Source: Scytonema hofmannii PCC 7110
Lineage (GTDB): Bacteria > Cyanobacteriota > Cyanobacteriia > Cyanobacteriales > Nostocaceae
Direction: 5' to 3'
DNA: 64,000 bases
Assembly (NCBI RefSeq): GCF_000346485.2
Contig: NZ_KQ976354.1
Location: 2,793,421 to 2,857,420, forward strand
Position numbers and translations under genes: made by a program. The notes below the pieces were generated by a model. It saw only the letters and a program-made list of their open reading frames with translations, searched no databases and was not told where the DNA came from. This document shows, piece by piece, positions 37,090-46,032 of this stretch; the first letter of the stretch is position 1, and the number at the start of each line of letters is the position of its first letter.

Positions 37090-37497
37090 TTAACGTCTGT
37101 AGGTGAGCCAGACCATCAGTGCTGGTAGGATAGCCAACAGAACTGCCACCATCGCCCAAGCAATAATGCTGTAACCACTTGCCAATCGCAGTGCTAATGG
37201 TAACCATATAATCACTAGCACGAAAATTATGCCAAGTGCTACTGGCAAATAGTTTTCTCCCAAACGAGGATGGACAACTTGCCAAGAATTTCCCGTCCAG
37301 CGCCAAGCTCGCTTGTATGGATAGGTGGTTGATAGCTGCTCCAGTACATATCCATTATCTTCTACTACGAATATTTGCGGACAGCGATCGCATCCAAATG
37401 CTTCTGTCAACGTAATCGGAATTAACTGTCCCCGCCGACGACAGGGGCAAAGGTATTCCGTATTCAAATCTATTTTTTCTGGTTTTTGAGGTTGCAC
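37090..37497 (-). CDS. Zinc-ribbon-like membrane protein
   Basis: A 135-aa protein with an N-terminal pair of Cys motifs (LCPCRRRGQ at 16-24 and CDRCPQIF at 35-42) that could bind zinc, then two membrane helices (about 85-104 and 109-130) and a short basic end (TYRR). It is not a family I can name. It precedes the ProA-like gene by 11 bp on the same strand and the two are probably translated from one message. Confidence 0.7.
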   Translation of the reverse strand: MQPQKPEKIDLNTEYLCPCRRRGQLIPITLTEAFGCDRCPQIFVVEDNGYVLEQLSTTYPYKRAWRWTGNSWQVVHPRLGENYLPVALGIIFVLVIIWLPLALRLASGYSIIAWAMVAVLLAILPALMVWLTYRR

Positions 37498-38056
37498 AAG
37501 CGAACTTTTAACTTGAGCGTGTTTGTTGTTAGCCTAGAGATATAATCTCCTTTAACGTTATTCATTCAGTTGACTATCTTCTCCTGAATTTTTTATAACA
37601 TTAGCCACTTGGGGTTAAGTCTTTCTCCCCAGATCTATTTTATTTTACCCACCAGCAAGACTGGTTTGGCACACAGCTACCTGGTGTTACTTAATAATAT
37701 TGTAGTTTGTGAATCTCACAATTTTACTTTACGTAAGTATATTTACTTTAAGTTTCTTACAGCAATTTTCGCTCTTATTAGACTACATGGAGTGGGGTAG
37801 GCGTCTGGGGTCCGCCTTATAAGAGAGTGTACGGGCGAGGACGCCCGTACCACAAGAACGGAGATGGATGCACGGTGTTTCACCTTAGTCAGGTAACGAC
37901 TCTTCTAGATTTGCAGTGTTTGCAGGCGTTAATGCAAAATTTTAATCTTCATTTTACATTTGAGAAGGAAGAGCACTTTATACCTAACTAAGTACCATTC
38001 ATTCTATAGGAATCATAAATGATTTATGAAAAAATCTTAGTAGGTAGGGCTAAAGC
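37498..38056. other. Gene-free flank of the mobile element
   Basis: No supportable ORF; a 63-aa frame near 37609 is unconvincing. It contains the GTACGGGCG hairpin (37829-37850) and, at 38005-38051, the inverted copy of the dispersed repeat at 15459-15510, directly against the element's left end. The missing 5' half of the R3H gene is not here. Confidence 0.55.
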
Positions 38057-38146
38057 CAATACTGCTCGGTTAAGGGAAATAAAGGGTAAAACAGTGTCAA
38101 ATGTGTTCGCGTATTAAAAACGATAACTGAAAGCGGATGGGCAAGG

Positions 38147-38530
38147 TTATTTTTTGTCTTTGAGACTTTCGTACAAATCTATCCAGTTTTGTCTGAGAGA
38201 ATGAATCGTATTTTTTAAGGTGTCGATTTGCATTCTTCGTGTAACTTGCATAACAGCATCAATATGAGCGGGGCTTCCAGCTTTCCCCAAATGCTTATAT
38301 TTACTTAATTTATTAGGAGTTTGCGTAGGGAAAATCGGCATTTGAGCGTGCAACTTATAGTACCAGTAAGTTCCTTTTTGACCGCGTGCCTGGTAGCGCA
38401 GGACACAACAACCTTCGGGTGCAACTTCTCCTGAAGCTTGAATTTGTTGAATTTGTAGTTGTAGAGTAGCGATCGCTTGCTGTAAGAGTTCGGCTCTGGC
38501 AATAATATCGTCAGTTTTCGTAGGCATCAA
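38147..38530 (-). CDS. Element-borne hypothetical, 127 aa
   Basis: Not recognised by name. The protein is basic and helical: a coiled N-terminus (ARAELLQQAIATLQLQIQQI), a central WYYKLHAQMP region and a C-terminal RRMQIDTLKNTIHSLRQNW helix. The mix of an aromatic-basic core and helical ends suggests nucleic acid binding. It lies inside the outer inverted ends (38057, 40250), so it may be a passenger or accessory gene of that element. No signal peptide or membrane helix. Confidence 0.55.
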   Translation of the reverse strand: MMPTKTDDIIARAELLQQAIATLQLQIQQIQASGEVAPEGCCVLRYQARGQKGTYWYYKLHAQMPIFPTQTPNKLSKYKHLGKAGSPAHIDAVMQVTRRMQIDTLKNTIHSLRQNWIDLYESLKDKK

Positions 38531-38551
38531 TTGGAATTGGGGAAAGATAGA

Positions 38552-40201
38552 GTTCTCGAATAGATTACGAGAACAAAAAGTGTTTTAATCAATATTATCT
38601 TATACGAAATTTCACTTCAAAACTGAGTGCTAATGATGCTAGTTAACTTTGAATTCAACAATCAAATCCTAAATCGGGCACAATTACTGCTGGCTCTTAA
38701 CCAGATCATCCCTACCGAGTCGATTATGGCAGCGATTACAACAACGAGTAGTACCGCACGGCGTCAAAGAATACTTCCTACACACGTAGTAATCTCTCTA
38801 GTAATCGCCATGAGTTTTTGGTCCTCCGATTCAATCGTGGATGTATTGAAAAATCTCATTCAGGGTTTTAATTCTTTGCAAATCCCCTTTAAGAGACGTT
38901 TTAAGATACCAACATCTTCATCAATAAGTGAAGCTAGACAACGAATTGGTGCTGCTGTTATGACTCGTTTATTTGAAATTGTTGCAAAACCTTTAGCAAC
39001 AATTAAAACACCAGGTGCTTTTTTGGGTGGACTGAGAATAATGGCTTTGGATGGCACAGTTTTTGATGTTCCTGATACAGAAACTAATGCTAAAGTATTT
39101 GGTTACCCTGGTTCTCGTCCTGGTACAAATCCGGCTTTTCCCAAAGCTAGGTTAACTTTTTTAGTCGAAGCAGGAACTCATTTAATTATCGACATATTTT
39201 GTTGTCCATATCGAATTGGAGAGAGAAAAGGAGCTTTAAAGCTATTAAGAAGTGTTGAGGAGAGTATGTTGTTAATGTGGGACAGAGGACTGCACTCATT
39301 TAAAATGATTCATGCTGCAATCAAACAAAAATGTCATATTCTTGGTCGCGTGCCATCTCATGTAAAATTTGAGTTTGTTAAAGCTTTTCCTGATGGTTCC
39401 TATCTAAGTTGGCTTGCTCCTGATGGAAAGTCAAGAAAGAAGGGAGCGACGAAAATACCTGTTCGTGTCATTGAATATATTATTGAAGTTGAGGGTGTAG
39501 AAAAGGTGTATCGTTTAGTAACTGATTTGATGGATATTTCAACTTTTCCTGCATTGCTCTTAGCCCAAGAATACCATCAACGGTGGGAAGCTGAGAACAC
39601 CTTGGATGAGTTAAAAGTCCATCTGAACGGTCGTAAAATTCCTATCCGCTCGAAGAATCCTCGTGAAGTTATCCAAGAAATTTATGGTTGGTTACTAGGA
39701 CACTATTGTATACGTTATTTAATGTTTCAAAGTGCAGCAATCAAGGGAATATCTCCCCTAAGTTTAAGTTTTACCAGTTCTCTAAGAGTTGTCAGACGTG
39801 CTATTCCTCAGTTTCAACAGCAAGTTAATCATTCTCTTGAGAATATGAATATATATTTTAGCTGGTTAATCTGGGAAATCTTAGACTTACAAATACCACC
39901 AACCTCAGGCAGAACTAATCCGAGGGTAATCAAGAAAACTCGTTCTAAATTTAAAACTAAAAAACGATGTCATAGAAATAATTATACTCCCCGGCAACAA
40001 CTATCTTTTACAATTTTTACAACCGCTAGTTGACATCATCTAGTAGTAGAAGATAGTTGAACTAGATAGAAAATTAAAAGGGACAAGGTTTAGAGATTTT
40101 TTCAATTAAATATAAACATTCTTGAGAGATACTTGCTCATCTCTTGTGGGTTCATTTATACAAATTTCTCTCATTTTTGTTCTCGTAAATAAAACGAGAA
40201 C
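38552..40201 (+). mobile_element. IS4-family insertion sequence
   Basis: About 1650 bp. The ends share an inverted pattern: GTTCTCG, nine variable bases, CGAGAACAAAAA at 38552 inward, and its complement ending at 40201. Each end is itself a small hairpin. Length fits IS4. No clean target duplication was found outside, so the exact ends are approximate. Confidence 0.7.
38627..40033 (+). CDS. IS4-family DDE transposase
   Basis: A 468-aa transposase. The N-terminal IS4-type domain is about 1-120 (ARRQRILPTHVVISLVIAMS, FKIPTSSSISEARQRIG). The catalytic triad is visible as IMALDGTVFDVPDT (first Asp, about 140), LMWDRGLHSFKMI (second Asp, about 220) and YHQRWEAENTLDELK (Glu in the Y-R-E-K signature, about 325). 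The frame is intact, so the element may be active. Start: this ATG or one of the next in-frame ATGs a few codons on. Confidence 0.92.
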   Translation: MLMMLVNFEFNNQILNRAQLLLALNQIIPTESIMAAITTTSSTARRQRILPTHVVISLVIAMSFWSSDSIVDVLKNLIQGFNSLQIPFKRRFKIPTSSSISEARQRIGAAVMTRLFEIVAKPLATIKTPGAFLGGLRIMALDGTVFDVPDTETNAKVFGYPGSRPGTNPAFPKARLTFLVEAGTHLIIDIFCCPYRIGERKGALKLLRSVEESMLLMWDRGLHSFKMIHAAIKQKCHILGRVPSHVKFEFVKAFPDGSYLSWLAPDGKSRKKGATKIPVRVIEYIIEVEGVEKVYRLVTDLMDISTFPALLLAQEYHQRWEAENTLDELKVHLNGRKIPIRSKNPREVIQEIYGWLLGHYCIRYLMFQSAAIKGISPLSLSFTSSLRVVRRAIPQFQQQVNHSLENMNIYFSWLIWEILDLQIPPTSGRTNPRVIKKTRSKFKTKKRCHRNNYTPRQQLSFTIFTTAS

Positions 40202-40250
40202 AGTTTCTTCGGAATTTTAGGCTTCACTTTCCCTTAACCGAGCAGTATTG

Positions 40251-40799
40251 CAACAGTTCCTCGGTGACAAACTAGATTCGCTTGACGAAGATGAACTGTG
40301 CCAGGTATACCCTTATGGTGTGAGTTACCATCAATTGGAAACGGTTATTCGCGAACTCAACTTGCCAGTAGTGTTGACAAAGGATATTAATAAAGCTGAT
40401 GCAATTCTAGCACTGCGATCGCACGCGAGAAAACACTCCAATCTTAGGCGCATGGCAGAAGAATATCAAGTACCCGTCTATACTTTAAAAGCCAACTCCT
40501 ACACTCAAATTACCCAATCTTTACAACAGGTGTTGGGTATGGAAGAACCAACAACAGACGATGAACCCGAACCCAATCGGTTTGCTCGAAGTGGAAGTGA
40601 AGATGATGAAATTGACGCATTAGAAGAAGCTAGACTTGCTGTAGAGGAAATCGTGATTCCCAAGAAACAGCCTGTGGAATTACTTCCTCGTTCAGCAAAA
40701 ATTCGCGCCATGCAACACGAACTTGTTGAAAGGTACAATCTCAAATCGCAAAGTTTTGGTGAAGAACCTTTTCGTCGCTTGCGAATTTATCCAGCGTGA
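40251..40799 (+). pseudogene. R3H-domain/ATPase (Ycf45-like) gene, C-terminal remnant
   Basis: The reading frame resumes exactly at the right end of the composite element and encodes about 182 residues of the C-terminus of the cyanobacterial R3H single-stranded nucleic acid-binding/AAA protein family. Visible are VYPYGVSYHQLETVIRELNL, DAILALRSHARKHSNLRRMA, LEEARLAVEEIVIPKKQPVE, and the R3H-type end ELLPRSAKIRAMQHELVERY followed by SQSFGEEPFRRLRIYPA. Family members are about three times longer, with an N-terminal P-loop ATPase that is absent here. The TTG at 40248 belongs to the element end. Expression would need a promoter in the element. Confidence 0.85.
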
Positions 40800-40833
40800 C
40801 AAATGACAAAACTACGCACATCTGGGCTGAAAT

Positions 40834-41822
40834 ATGGTAGCTTCACCTGAAATGTACCTCACTCCTGAGGAATACCTCCAGATGGAGGAAAAAAACGACA
40901 TCAAACACGAGTACATTGACGGTTACGTTTACGCAATGGCTGGGGCGCTTGACCCCCATGTCACAATTGCTGGGAACCTGTTTGCACTCCTCCGGAGTCA
41001 TGTACGCGGTTCGGGCTGTCGTGTTTATATCACTGACGTAAGCAACCTCCGGCTTAAGCCTGGAGGCTTCAGCTAAACCCTGTTTAGTTGAAGCCGAGCT
41101 TACCAGACTATCAGTAGTTTACTACTGGGTTTACATTAAGTGTTAAAGTTCTCACCTAAGGATGCGTAGCCAGTTCGTAGCTCTGAAACCAAGCAATTAA
41201 ACAAGCGTAACGGTTTAAAGCTAGTGTTGTTTGGAAAGTACCGAATGTAAACACAGTCAAGGCTCACATTACTCCTGCAAAGGAAGGCTCGCAAGAGCAA
41301 ACCCATTATGCGTACAGAGAGAGCGATACCAGTTCGTAACTGCCCGAACGAAAGTAGAAAGCAAAACTACCCGATATCAATCTCTCCAAGGCGGTAATGG
41401 TTCACAAAAAAAACAAAATGCAAAGCCGTCCTTCTAGGACGGGGTTTCTACCCAAATTTTCGATGAAAGCACGTATCGAATCTTTAAATCGATATTACTA
41501 TCCTGATGTCATGGTAACCTGCGACCAACGAGACAGGGAAACTCCTGCGTATAAAAGATTTCCCTGTTTAATTGTCGAAGTTTTATCTGATTCCACCGAA
41601 GCCTTCGATCGCGGGGACAAATTCGCCGACTATCAAACCCTAGAAAGTCTCAAAGAGTACGTTCTCATCAACACCAAACGTCAGCGAGTTGAGTGTTTTC
41701 GCCGGAATGATGAAGGTCTGTGGGTTTTGCAATCTTACACAGCAGATAATAAGTCGTTTCAACTACCCAGTATTGACTTTGAAGCCACAATCGCCGACCT
41801 TTATGAAGATGTAGATCTTTAG
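40834..41822 (+). pseudogene. Uma2-family nuclease gene split by an insertion
   Basis: The N-terminal half (40834-41037) encodes LTPEEYLQMEEKNDIKHEYIDG through GCRVYITD; the C-terminal half (41463-41822) continues MKARIESLNRYYYPDVMVTC to LYEDVDL. Joining them restores a continuous Uma2 (DUF820) protein of about 187 aa with the PD...EVLSDST nuclease core. Uma2 proteins are PD-(D/E)XK-type nucleases of unclear role, greatly expanded in cyanobacteria. The 425-nt insert at 41038-41462 shifts the frame; the first half stops at 41076. A second, intact Uma2 lies at 50895. Confidence 0.9.
41038..41462 (+). ncRNA. Structured RNA element, omega RNA (HEARO)-like, ORF-less
   Basis: The insert in the Uma2 gene is rich in base pairing. 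GTAAGC (41038) pairs with GCTTAC (41098), enclosing two hairpins: CCTCC/GGAGG (41046, 41062) and GGCTTCA/TGAAGCC (41065, 41089). Then CAGTAG/CTACTG (41112, 41122), a long-range TTTACATT/AATGTAAA (41130, 41244), GCTC-GCAA-GAGC (41287), and a long-range CCATTA/TAATGG (41303, 41395). A terminal CCGTCC/GGACGG hairpin (41426, 41437) resembles IS200/IS605-type ends. The layout and the GTGTTAAAGTTCTCACC segment resemble the HEARO/omega RNA of IscB elements as I remember them. No iscB gene is present. Family assignment is inference; the structure itself is seen. Confidence 0.6.
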
Positions 41823-41956
41823 AGTCGCTACGTATTCAACATAGATATTGTGCGATTTTTTACTATGATCTTCATCTTTTATACTTTTTCCAAAATTGGC
41901 AGAACTAGTAGAATTGCTAACATTACAATTTAAAAAATTTGATAGCGTGTAATTCC

Positions 41957-43018
41957 ATGAATTCTTCCACAAATCAGGTTTATTCCGTTATTTGGCACAA
42001 TAACTCAGTTTCGCTGATTGACCAAACCCGTTTACCAAGTGAATACACATTTGTAGAAATCAGCCGTTGCGAAGATATGGCGCAGGCGATTAAAACCATG
42101 ATTGTGCGAGGCGCACCAGCAATTGGTGTGGCTGCAGCATATGGAATGTATCTTGGAGCGAGAGAAATCGAGACGGGCGATCGCGACGAGTTTTTGAATC
42201 ATTTGGAAAAAGTAGCAGAACTTTTGCGATCGACACGTCCAACAGCGGTGAATTTGTTTTGGGCAATTTCGCGGATGATGAGAACTGCTTATGAAACTCT
42301 TGGAACGATTGAAGAAATCAAACAAACTCTTTTGCAAACTGCCCAAGCTATAAATATAGAAGATTTGCAAACCTGTCATGCAATTGGTGACAATGGCTTG
42401 GCTGTATTACCCAAGACACCAGCACAACTGACAATACTCACTCACTGTAATGCAGGCGCATTAGCAACAGCAGGTTATGGAACCGCTTTGGGTGTGGTAC
42501 GTTCTGCTTTTAGAGAAGGGCGTTTAGCGCGTTTGTTTGCTGATGAAACTCGTCCTCGCTTACAAGGAGCAAGATTAACTGCTTGGGAGTGCGTGCAAGA
42601 AGGTATTCCAGTCACAGTCATTACTGATAGTATGGCAGCTCACTGCATGAAGCAGGGTTTAATTGATGTTGTGATTGTTGGTGCTGACAGAATTGCTGCT
42701 AACGGCGACACAGCCAACAAAATTGGTACATATAGCTTAGCACTTGTCGCTAAAGCACATAATATTCCCTTCTTTGTTGCTGCACCCCTTTCCACTGTTG
42801 ATTTTTCTTTATCTGATGGTAGCAGAATCCCTATTGAAGAGCGCAATTCAGAGGAAATATATAAAATTGGTAACACAATTCTAACAGCATCCGGCGTAGA
42901 ATTTTACAATCCAGCTTTCGACGTAACACCATCTAAACTAATTACATCGATCGTTACAGAGCATGGTGTATTTTCTCCTGAAGAATTAATAAAATATCAG
43001 GAAAAGAAAGTAGCTTGA
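41957..43018 (+). CDS. mtnA: S-methyl-5-thioribose-1-phosphate isomerase
   Basis: MtnA converts 5-methylthioribose-1-phosphate to methylthioribulose-1-phosphate in the methionine salvage cycle. The 353-aa cytoplasmic protein shows the family blocks [16 protein letters not shown] (about 48-63), [31 protein letters not shown] with the catalytic Cys near 160, [10 protein letters not shown], and [20 protein letters not shown] with the catalytic Asp near 240. The start is set at ATG 41957; a TTG six codons upstream has no ribosome site. It stands alone on this strand, downstream of the split Uma2. Confidence 0.93.
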   Translation: MNSSTNQVYSVIWHNNSVSLIDQTRLPSEYTFVEISRCEDMAQAIKTMIVRGAPAIGVAAAYGMYLGAREIETGDRDEFLNHLEKVAELLRSTRPTAVNLFWAISRMMRTAYETLGTIEEIKQTLLQTAQAINIEDLQTCHAIGDNGLAVLPKTPAQLTILTHCNAGALATAGYGTALGVVRSAFREGRLARLFADETRPRLQGARLTAWECVQEGIPVTVITDSMAAHCMKQGLIDVVIVGADRIAANGDTANKIGTYSLALVAKAHNIPFFVAAPLSTVDFSLSDGSRIPIEERNSEEIYKIGNTILTASGVEFYNPAFDVTPSKLITSIVTEHGVFSPEELIKYQEKKVA

Positions 43019-43110
43019 AGAAGGGAGTAGGGAATGGGGAGTAGGGAGTAGGGGTAAGAAAATTTTTATGCGATCGGGATGACAGTTTTTTTATGAGGAC
43101 TGCCTTCCCA

Positions 43111-43602
43111 TTAAAACCTTAAACCAACTCCACCCTGTAAAGAGAAAGCTGTACCACCATCGCGGATAGCATCGAAAGCAATAATAGCATTGCCAAATAT
43201 CACTGTGTTGCTATTTGGAACTATGTAATCAACACCCGGTTGTAAAGCAAAACTGATTTTATTACCAACCGGCGATGGATCGTCCCCACTAGCAAGCACC
43301 ACTCCAGCCCCCAAGTAAGCATCTGTTTGCCAGTTGAGAGGAACATCATAAGAAACTGTTGGGACTAGGGCTGCACTCTTACCAATGAAAGCTTGAGCGC
43401 GAAGAGAAATTGGTAATTCTAGAAGTTTATAACGACCAGCAATCACCGCGCCGACTTGAACGCCATCTCCAAAACCAATGGCTGGACCGATACCAACATA
43501 GCTCCCATATGCGACTTGGGCTTGTGCTGGTTGGGTAAATTGGGCAAAACTTAAAACTGAACTAGCGAAAACAAGAGATGCTAAATACTTTACGTGCCTC
43601 AT
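43111..43602 (-). CDS. Exported beta-barrel-like hypothetical
   Basis: A 163-aa protein with a signal peptide (about 1-28, SFAQFTQPAQAQ cleavage region). The remainder alternates hydrophobic and polar residues in strands with Gly-rich turns (SYVGIGPAIGFG, ALQPGVDYIVP) and ends in Phe (GGVGLRF), the classic outer membrane barrel signature. The size suits an eight-stranded barrel. No specific family is recognised; an outer membrane channel or structural protein is the likely role. Confidence 0.65.
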   Translation of the reverse strand: MRHVKYLASLVFASSVLSFAQFTQPAQAQVAYGSYVGIGPAIGFGDGVQVGAVIAGRYKLLELPISLRAQAFIGKSAALVPTVSYDVPLNWQTDAYLGAGVVLASGDDPSPVGNKISFALQPGVDYIVPNSNTVIFGNAIIAFDAIRDGGTAFSLQGGVGLRF

Positions 43603-43621
43603 TCCCCAACTCCTTACACAA

Positions 43622-43833
43622 TTTTAGATTTTGGATTTTGGATTTTGGATTTTGGAGTAATCGATTTTGGATTTTGGAGTAATCGATTTTGGATTTTGGA
43701 GTAATCGATTTTGGATTTTAGATTGATTTTAAGATTATTCCATTTTTGCAATAAGATCTAGAGAGTAGGTCGTAAAAATTATTACTTTTTCCCTACTACC
43801 CAATCCAAAATCCAAAATCCAAAATCCAAAATC
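43622..43833. repeat. TTGGATT heptamer arrays and AGTAATCGA units
   Basis: Three GATTTTGGAGTAATC units within TTGGATT runs (43622-43720), and the complement CCAAAATCC array at 43801-43833. Together they form a long inverted repeat upstream of the barrel-protein gene and at the 3' end of the pentapeptide gene. Confidence 0.8.
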
Positions 43834-43837
43834 CCTA

Positions 43838-45979
43838 TTACGGACACCGAGGATGAAGCCCTCCTTGAGTACAAATGTACGCTATCTGCTTGGGATCTAA
43901 ATTCTTAACATGAGTAAAATCCACTCCATCTACTGCAGCAGATTTTGTACCGAGAGATGGGGTTTGTACGAATTGATCGGTAGGATCTTGTTTGTTAGGA
44001 GACAGAATCGCTCCTTGAAAATCAGCGCCATTGAGATTTGCTCCCCTTAAATCTGCAAGACTCAAGTCAGCATTTCGCAGGTTGGTATTCTCTAAATTAG
44101 CAGAGTTTAATACAGCACCCGTCAAGCGAGTTGCACTTAGGTTCGCATCGCTCAAATTAGCACGATCCAAGTACGCACCTGAAAGATCTGAACCTTGCCA
44201 ATCAGTTTTTACAAGATTAGCAAAAGACAATTGTGCCCCAACAGCAATGACACGACCTAAACGAGCTGCGTACATATCCGCTTCATTAAGTTTCGCATCA
44301 CCCAAATCGGCTCCCGTGAGACTAGCATTTTGCAGGACTGCATTCCGCAAATCTGCTCCTAGGAGTTGAGCGCTACTGAGGTTAGCACCAGATAAGCGAG
44401 CGTTGGATAAGTTGGCTTTGTTGAGGATAGCGCGACTTAAATCCGCACGAATCATGGAAACACGACTGAGGTTTGCTTCAGCAAGATTAGCTTGTGTCAT
44501 TCGTGCTTGGTTGAGATCGGAAACCCAATCATCATAGGTATCCCAGCGTCCATCCTCACCCAGTCCCCGGAAACGACTGCCTTTAAAAGTCCCTGAGGAG
44601 AGATTTGCACCTCGAAACTTAATTCCCCACAAGTCGGCTTTGTCTAATATCAATCTGAAAGAGCTATCCCCAGATCCGCTTGGATTAAGTTGGGCGTTAC
44701 TTAAATCTACATCTTCCAGCTTACCGTGATATGCAGACAGAACCTTGTTAATTGCTCGTTGATTTGCATAAAGTTGTTTTTGCCGCACTTCTGGAGATTG
44801 TGAGCGATCGCTGCCATCTAGTTCGCTGACAAGGAACTGATTCATCCGCTTTAAATTGGGAAGGGCTTGGGGTCCGATACCAACCAGTGCTTGCTGAATT
44901 GTATCAATTACAATGGGGTCAGTTTCGCTAACCAGCAGATCGACAAGATACTGAGCCGCTTGTGTGTCATTGAGGGTAGCCATAGCTGAAATTGCACTGC
45001 GGCGTTCCTCAACAGTAGCAGTAGAGTCTGGGTTTAGCTGTTTTACCAGTGCAAGAAACTGCTCGCTATTGCTCTGTTCTGTGCCGCGCTGGTTTTGTAA
45101 GCTATGAATGTAAATTTGTGTTCCGACTAAAGTCACAAATAATGCACCCACGCTAGCGATCGCAACTCCTAGCAGTGTTTGGTTTGGATTTTGTTGCTGT
45201 ATCCATTGCCACAAATTTGGTATTTGCCTTGATTCTTCAGGGGTAATCACAACTGAGGCAATAGCAGCTTCCTCATCGCCTTCCGTCCATGGAGATTGAC
45301 TGCGTTTGGTATCTTTTACGGTAGAAGGTGTAAAAGGTTTGTGAGCATCTACAGTGAAAGTACCAGCGAGGCGATCGTGCAGTGCGCGACGATCTTGCTG
45401 CCAGGGGAAGCCTGTTCCTTCTAGCAGCAGCACCACACCAGCCAAGCTCACAAAAGCACTTAAATTAGGAAATAAAAAGCTGTAACGCCACAAAAGATAT
45501 GCAACGGACATTGGTACAGCCCAACGACCAATTCCTTCCCGTACCAAAATAGGTCCCAACCCGGCTGGCTTGCCGTTCATGGTAACAACTTTAATCCCCA
45601 ACCATTGTTTGGGGAGTGTGCTTCCTGTTTTAGCAAGTAAGTACAATTGCCAGCCTGACAGTGTTAGAGGAACTAACAAAGATAGCGTCCACAAAAAATT
45701 TGTAGGCCATGCTACGTTACGAGCACCGTAGCTCACAGGTAAAGCCAGTGGGCGAGCGATCGCACGTTCTGTTTGTACCAGTACGGGATTAAGCGGTACG
45801 CGGTTGACATCACCTTTAGAATTTAAATATGTACCGACACTAAAGGGAATCAAGCCACTCGTAACAACTAGAGTCACTTCTGCTGCCCATGCAGCAATTC
45901 GCCTTGTTGTCAAGGGTATAGATTGAGTTTTTCCCCGTTCATTTACGTTACTATTTCTCCTCACACTTGGGGTAGCCAT
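43838..45979 (-). CDS. RDD membrane, HEAT and pentapeptide fusion protein
   Basis: A 713-aa protein of three parts. An RDD-like membrane domain (about 28-210) begins with helices near AAWAAEVTLVVTSGLIPFSV and has GIKVVTMNGKPAG and an RALHDRLAGTFTVD end. After a linker and another helix (about 270-290) comes a short HEAT-like region (about 315-385: LVKQLNPDSTATVEERRSAI). The last part (about 425-690) has two blocks of pentapeptide repeats of the A(N/D)LxX type (such as LSNARLSGANLSSAQLLGAD), forming a right-handed quadrilateral helix. Such fusions occur in cyanobacteria; the role is unknown, with the pentapeptide part in the cytoplasm or periplasm depending on topology. A 114-aa membrane gene precedes it by 53 bp on the same strand. 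Confidence 0.85.
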   Translation of the reverse strand: MATPSVRRNSNVNERGKTQSIPLTTRRIAAWAAEVTLVVTSGLIPFSVGTYLNSKGDVNRVPLNPVLVQTERAIARPLALPVSYGARNVAWPTNFLWTLSLLVPLTLSGWQLYLLAKTGSTLPKQWLGIKVVTMNGKPAGLGPILVREGIGRWAVPMSVAYLLWRYSFLFPNLSAFVSLAGVVLLLEGTGFPWQQDRRALHDRLAGTFTVDAHKPFTPSTVKDTKRSQSPWTEGDEEAAIASVVITPEESRQIPNLWQWIQQQNPNQTLLGVAIASVGALFVTLVGTQIYIHSLQNQRGTEQSNSEQFLALVKQLNPDSTATVEERRSAISAMATLNDTQAAQYLVDLLVSETDPIVIDTIQQALVGIGPQALPNLKRMNQFLVSELDGSDRSQSPEVRQKQLYANQRAINKVLSAYHGKLEDVDLSNAQLNPSGSGDSSFRLILDKADLWGIKFRGANLSSGTFKGSRFRGLGEDGRWDTYDDWVSDLNQARMTQANLAEANLSRVSMIRADLSRAILNKANLSNARLSGANLSSAQLLGADLRNAVLQNASLTGADLGDAKLNEADMYAARLGRVIAVGAQLSFANLVKTDWQGSDLSGAYLDRANLSDANLSATRLTGAVLNSANLENTNLRNADLSLADLRGANLNGADFQGAILSPNKQDPTDQFVQTPSLGTKSAAVDGVDFTHVKNLDPKQIAYICTQGGLHPRCP

Positions 45980-46032
45980 TAGATAATTTCCTTTAACTTT
46001 TATTTCTATGTCACTCTCAGCTCGTTTAAAAA

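Larger units (their letters stand above)
38057..40250. mobile_element. Composite mobile region with 23-bp perfect inverted ends
   Basis: CAATACTGCTCGGTTAAGGGAAA starts at 38057 and its exact complement ends at 40250. Between them lie a 127-aa gene (-) and an IS4-type element (38552-40201). One reading is an outer element of about 545 bp with the 127-aa gene, into which the IS4 element jumped. No target duplication is evident at the outer ends, which suggests loss of flanking DNA. The right end abuts the truncated R3H gene. Confidence 0.65.

Noticed and set aside
37079-37306. N-terminal extension of the ProA-like protein
   Set aside because: It lies out of frame over the 135-aa membrane gene, whereas the GTG at 37078 gives the family length.
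37609-37800. 63-aa ORF upstream of the mobile element
   Set aside because: No ribosome site or conserved feature, and it lies in repeat-rich DNA.
41038-41462. Group I or group II intron in the Uma2 gene
   Set aside because: There is no GUGYG-type 5' boundary or domain V hairpin that I can see, and the ends look like an IS200/IS605-type element.
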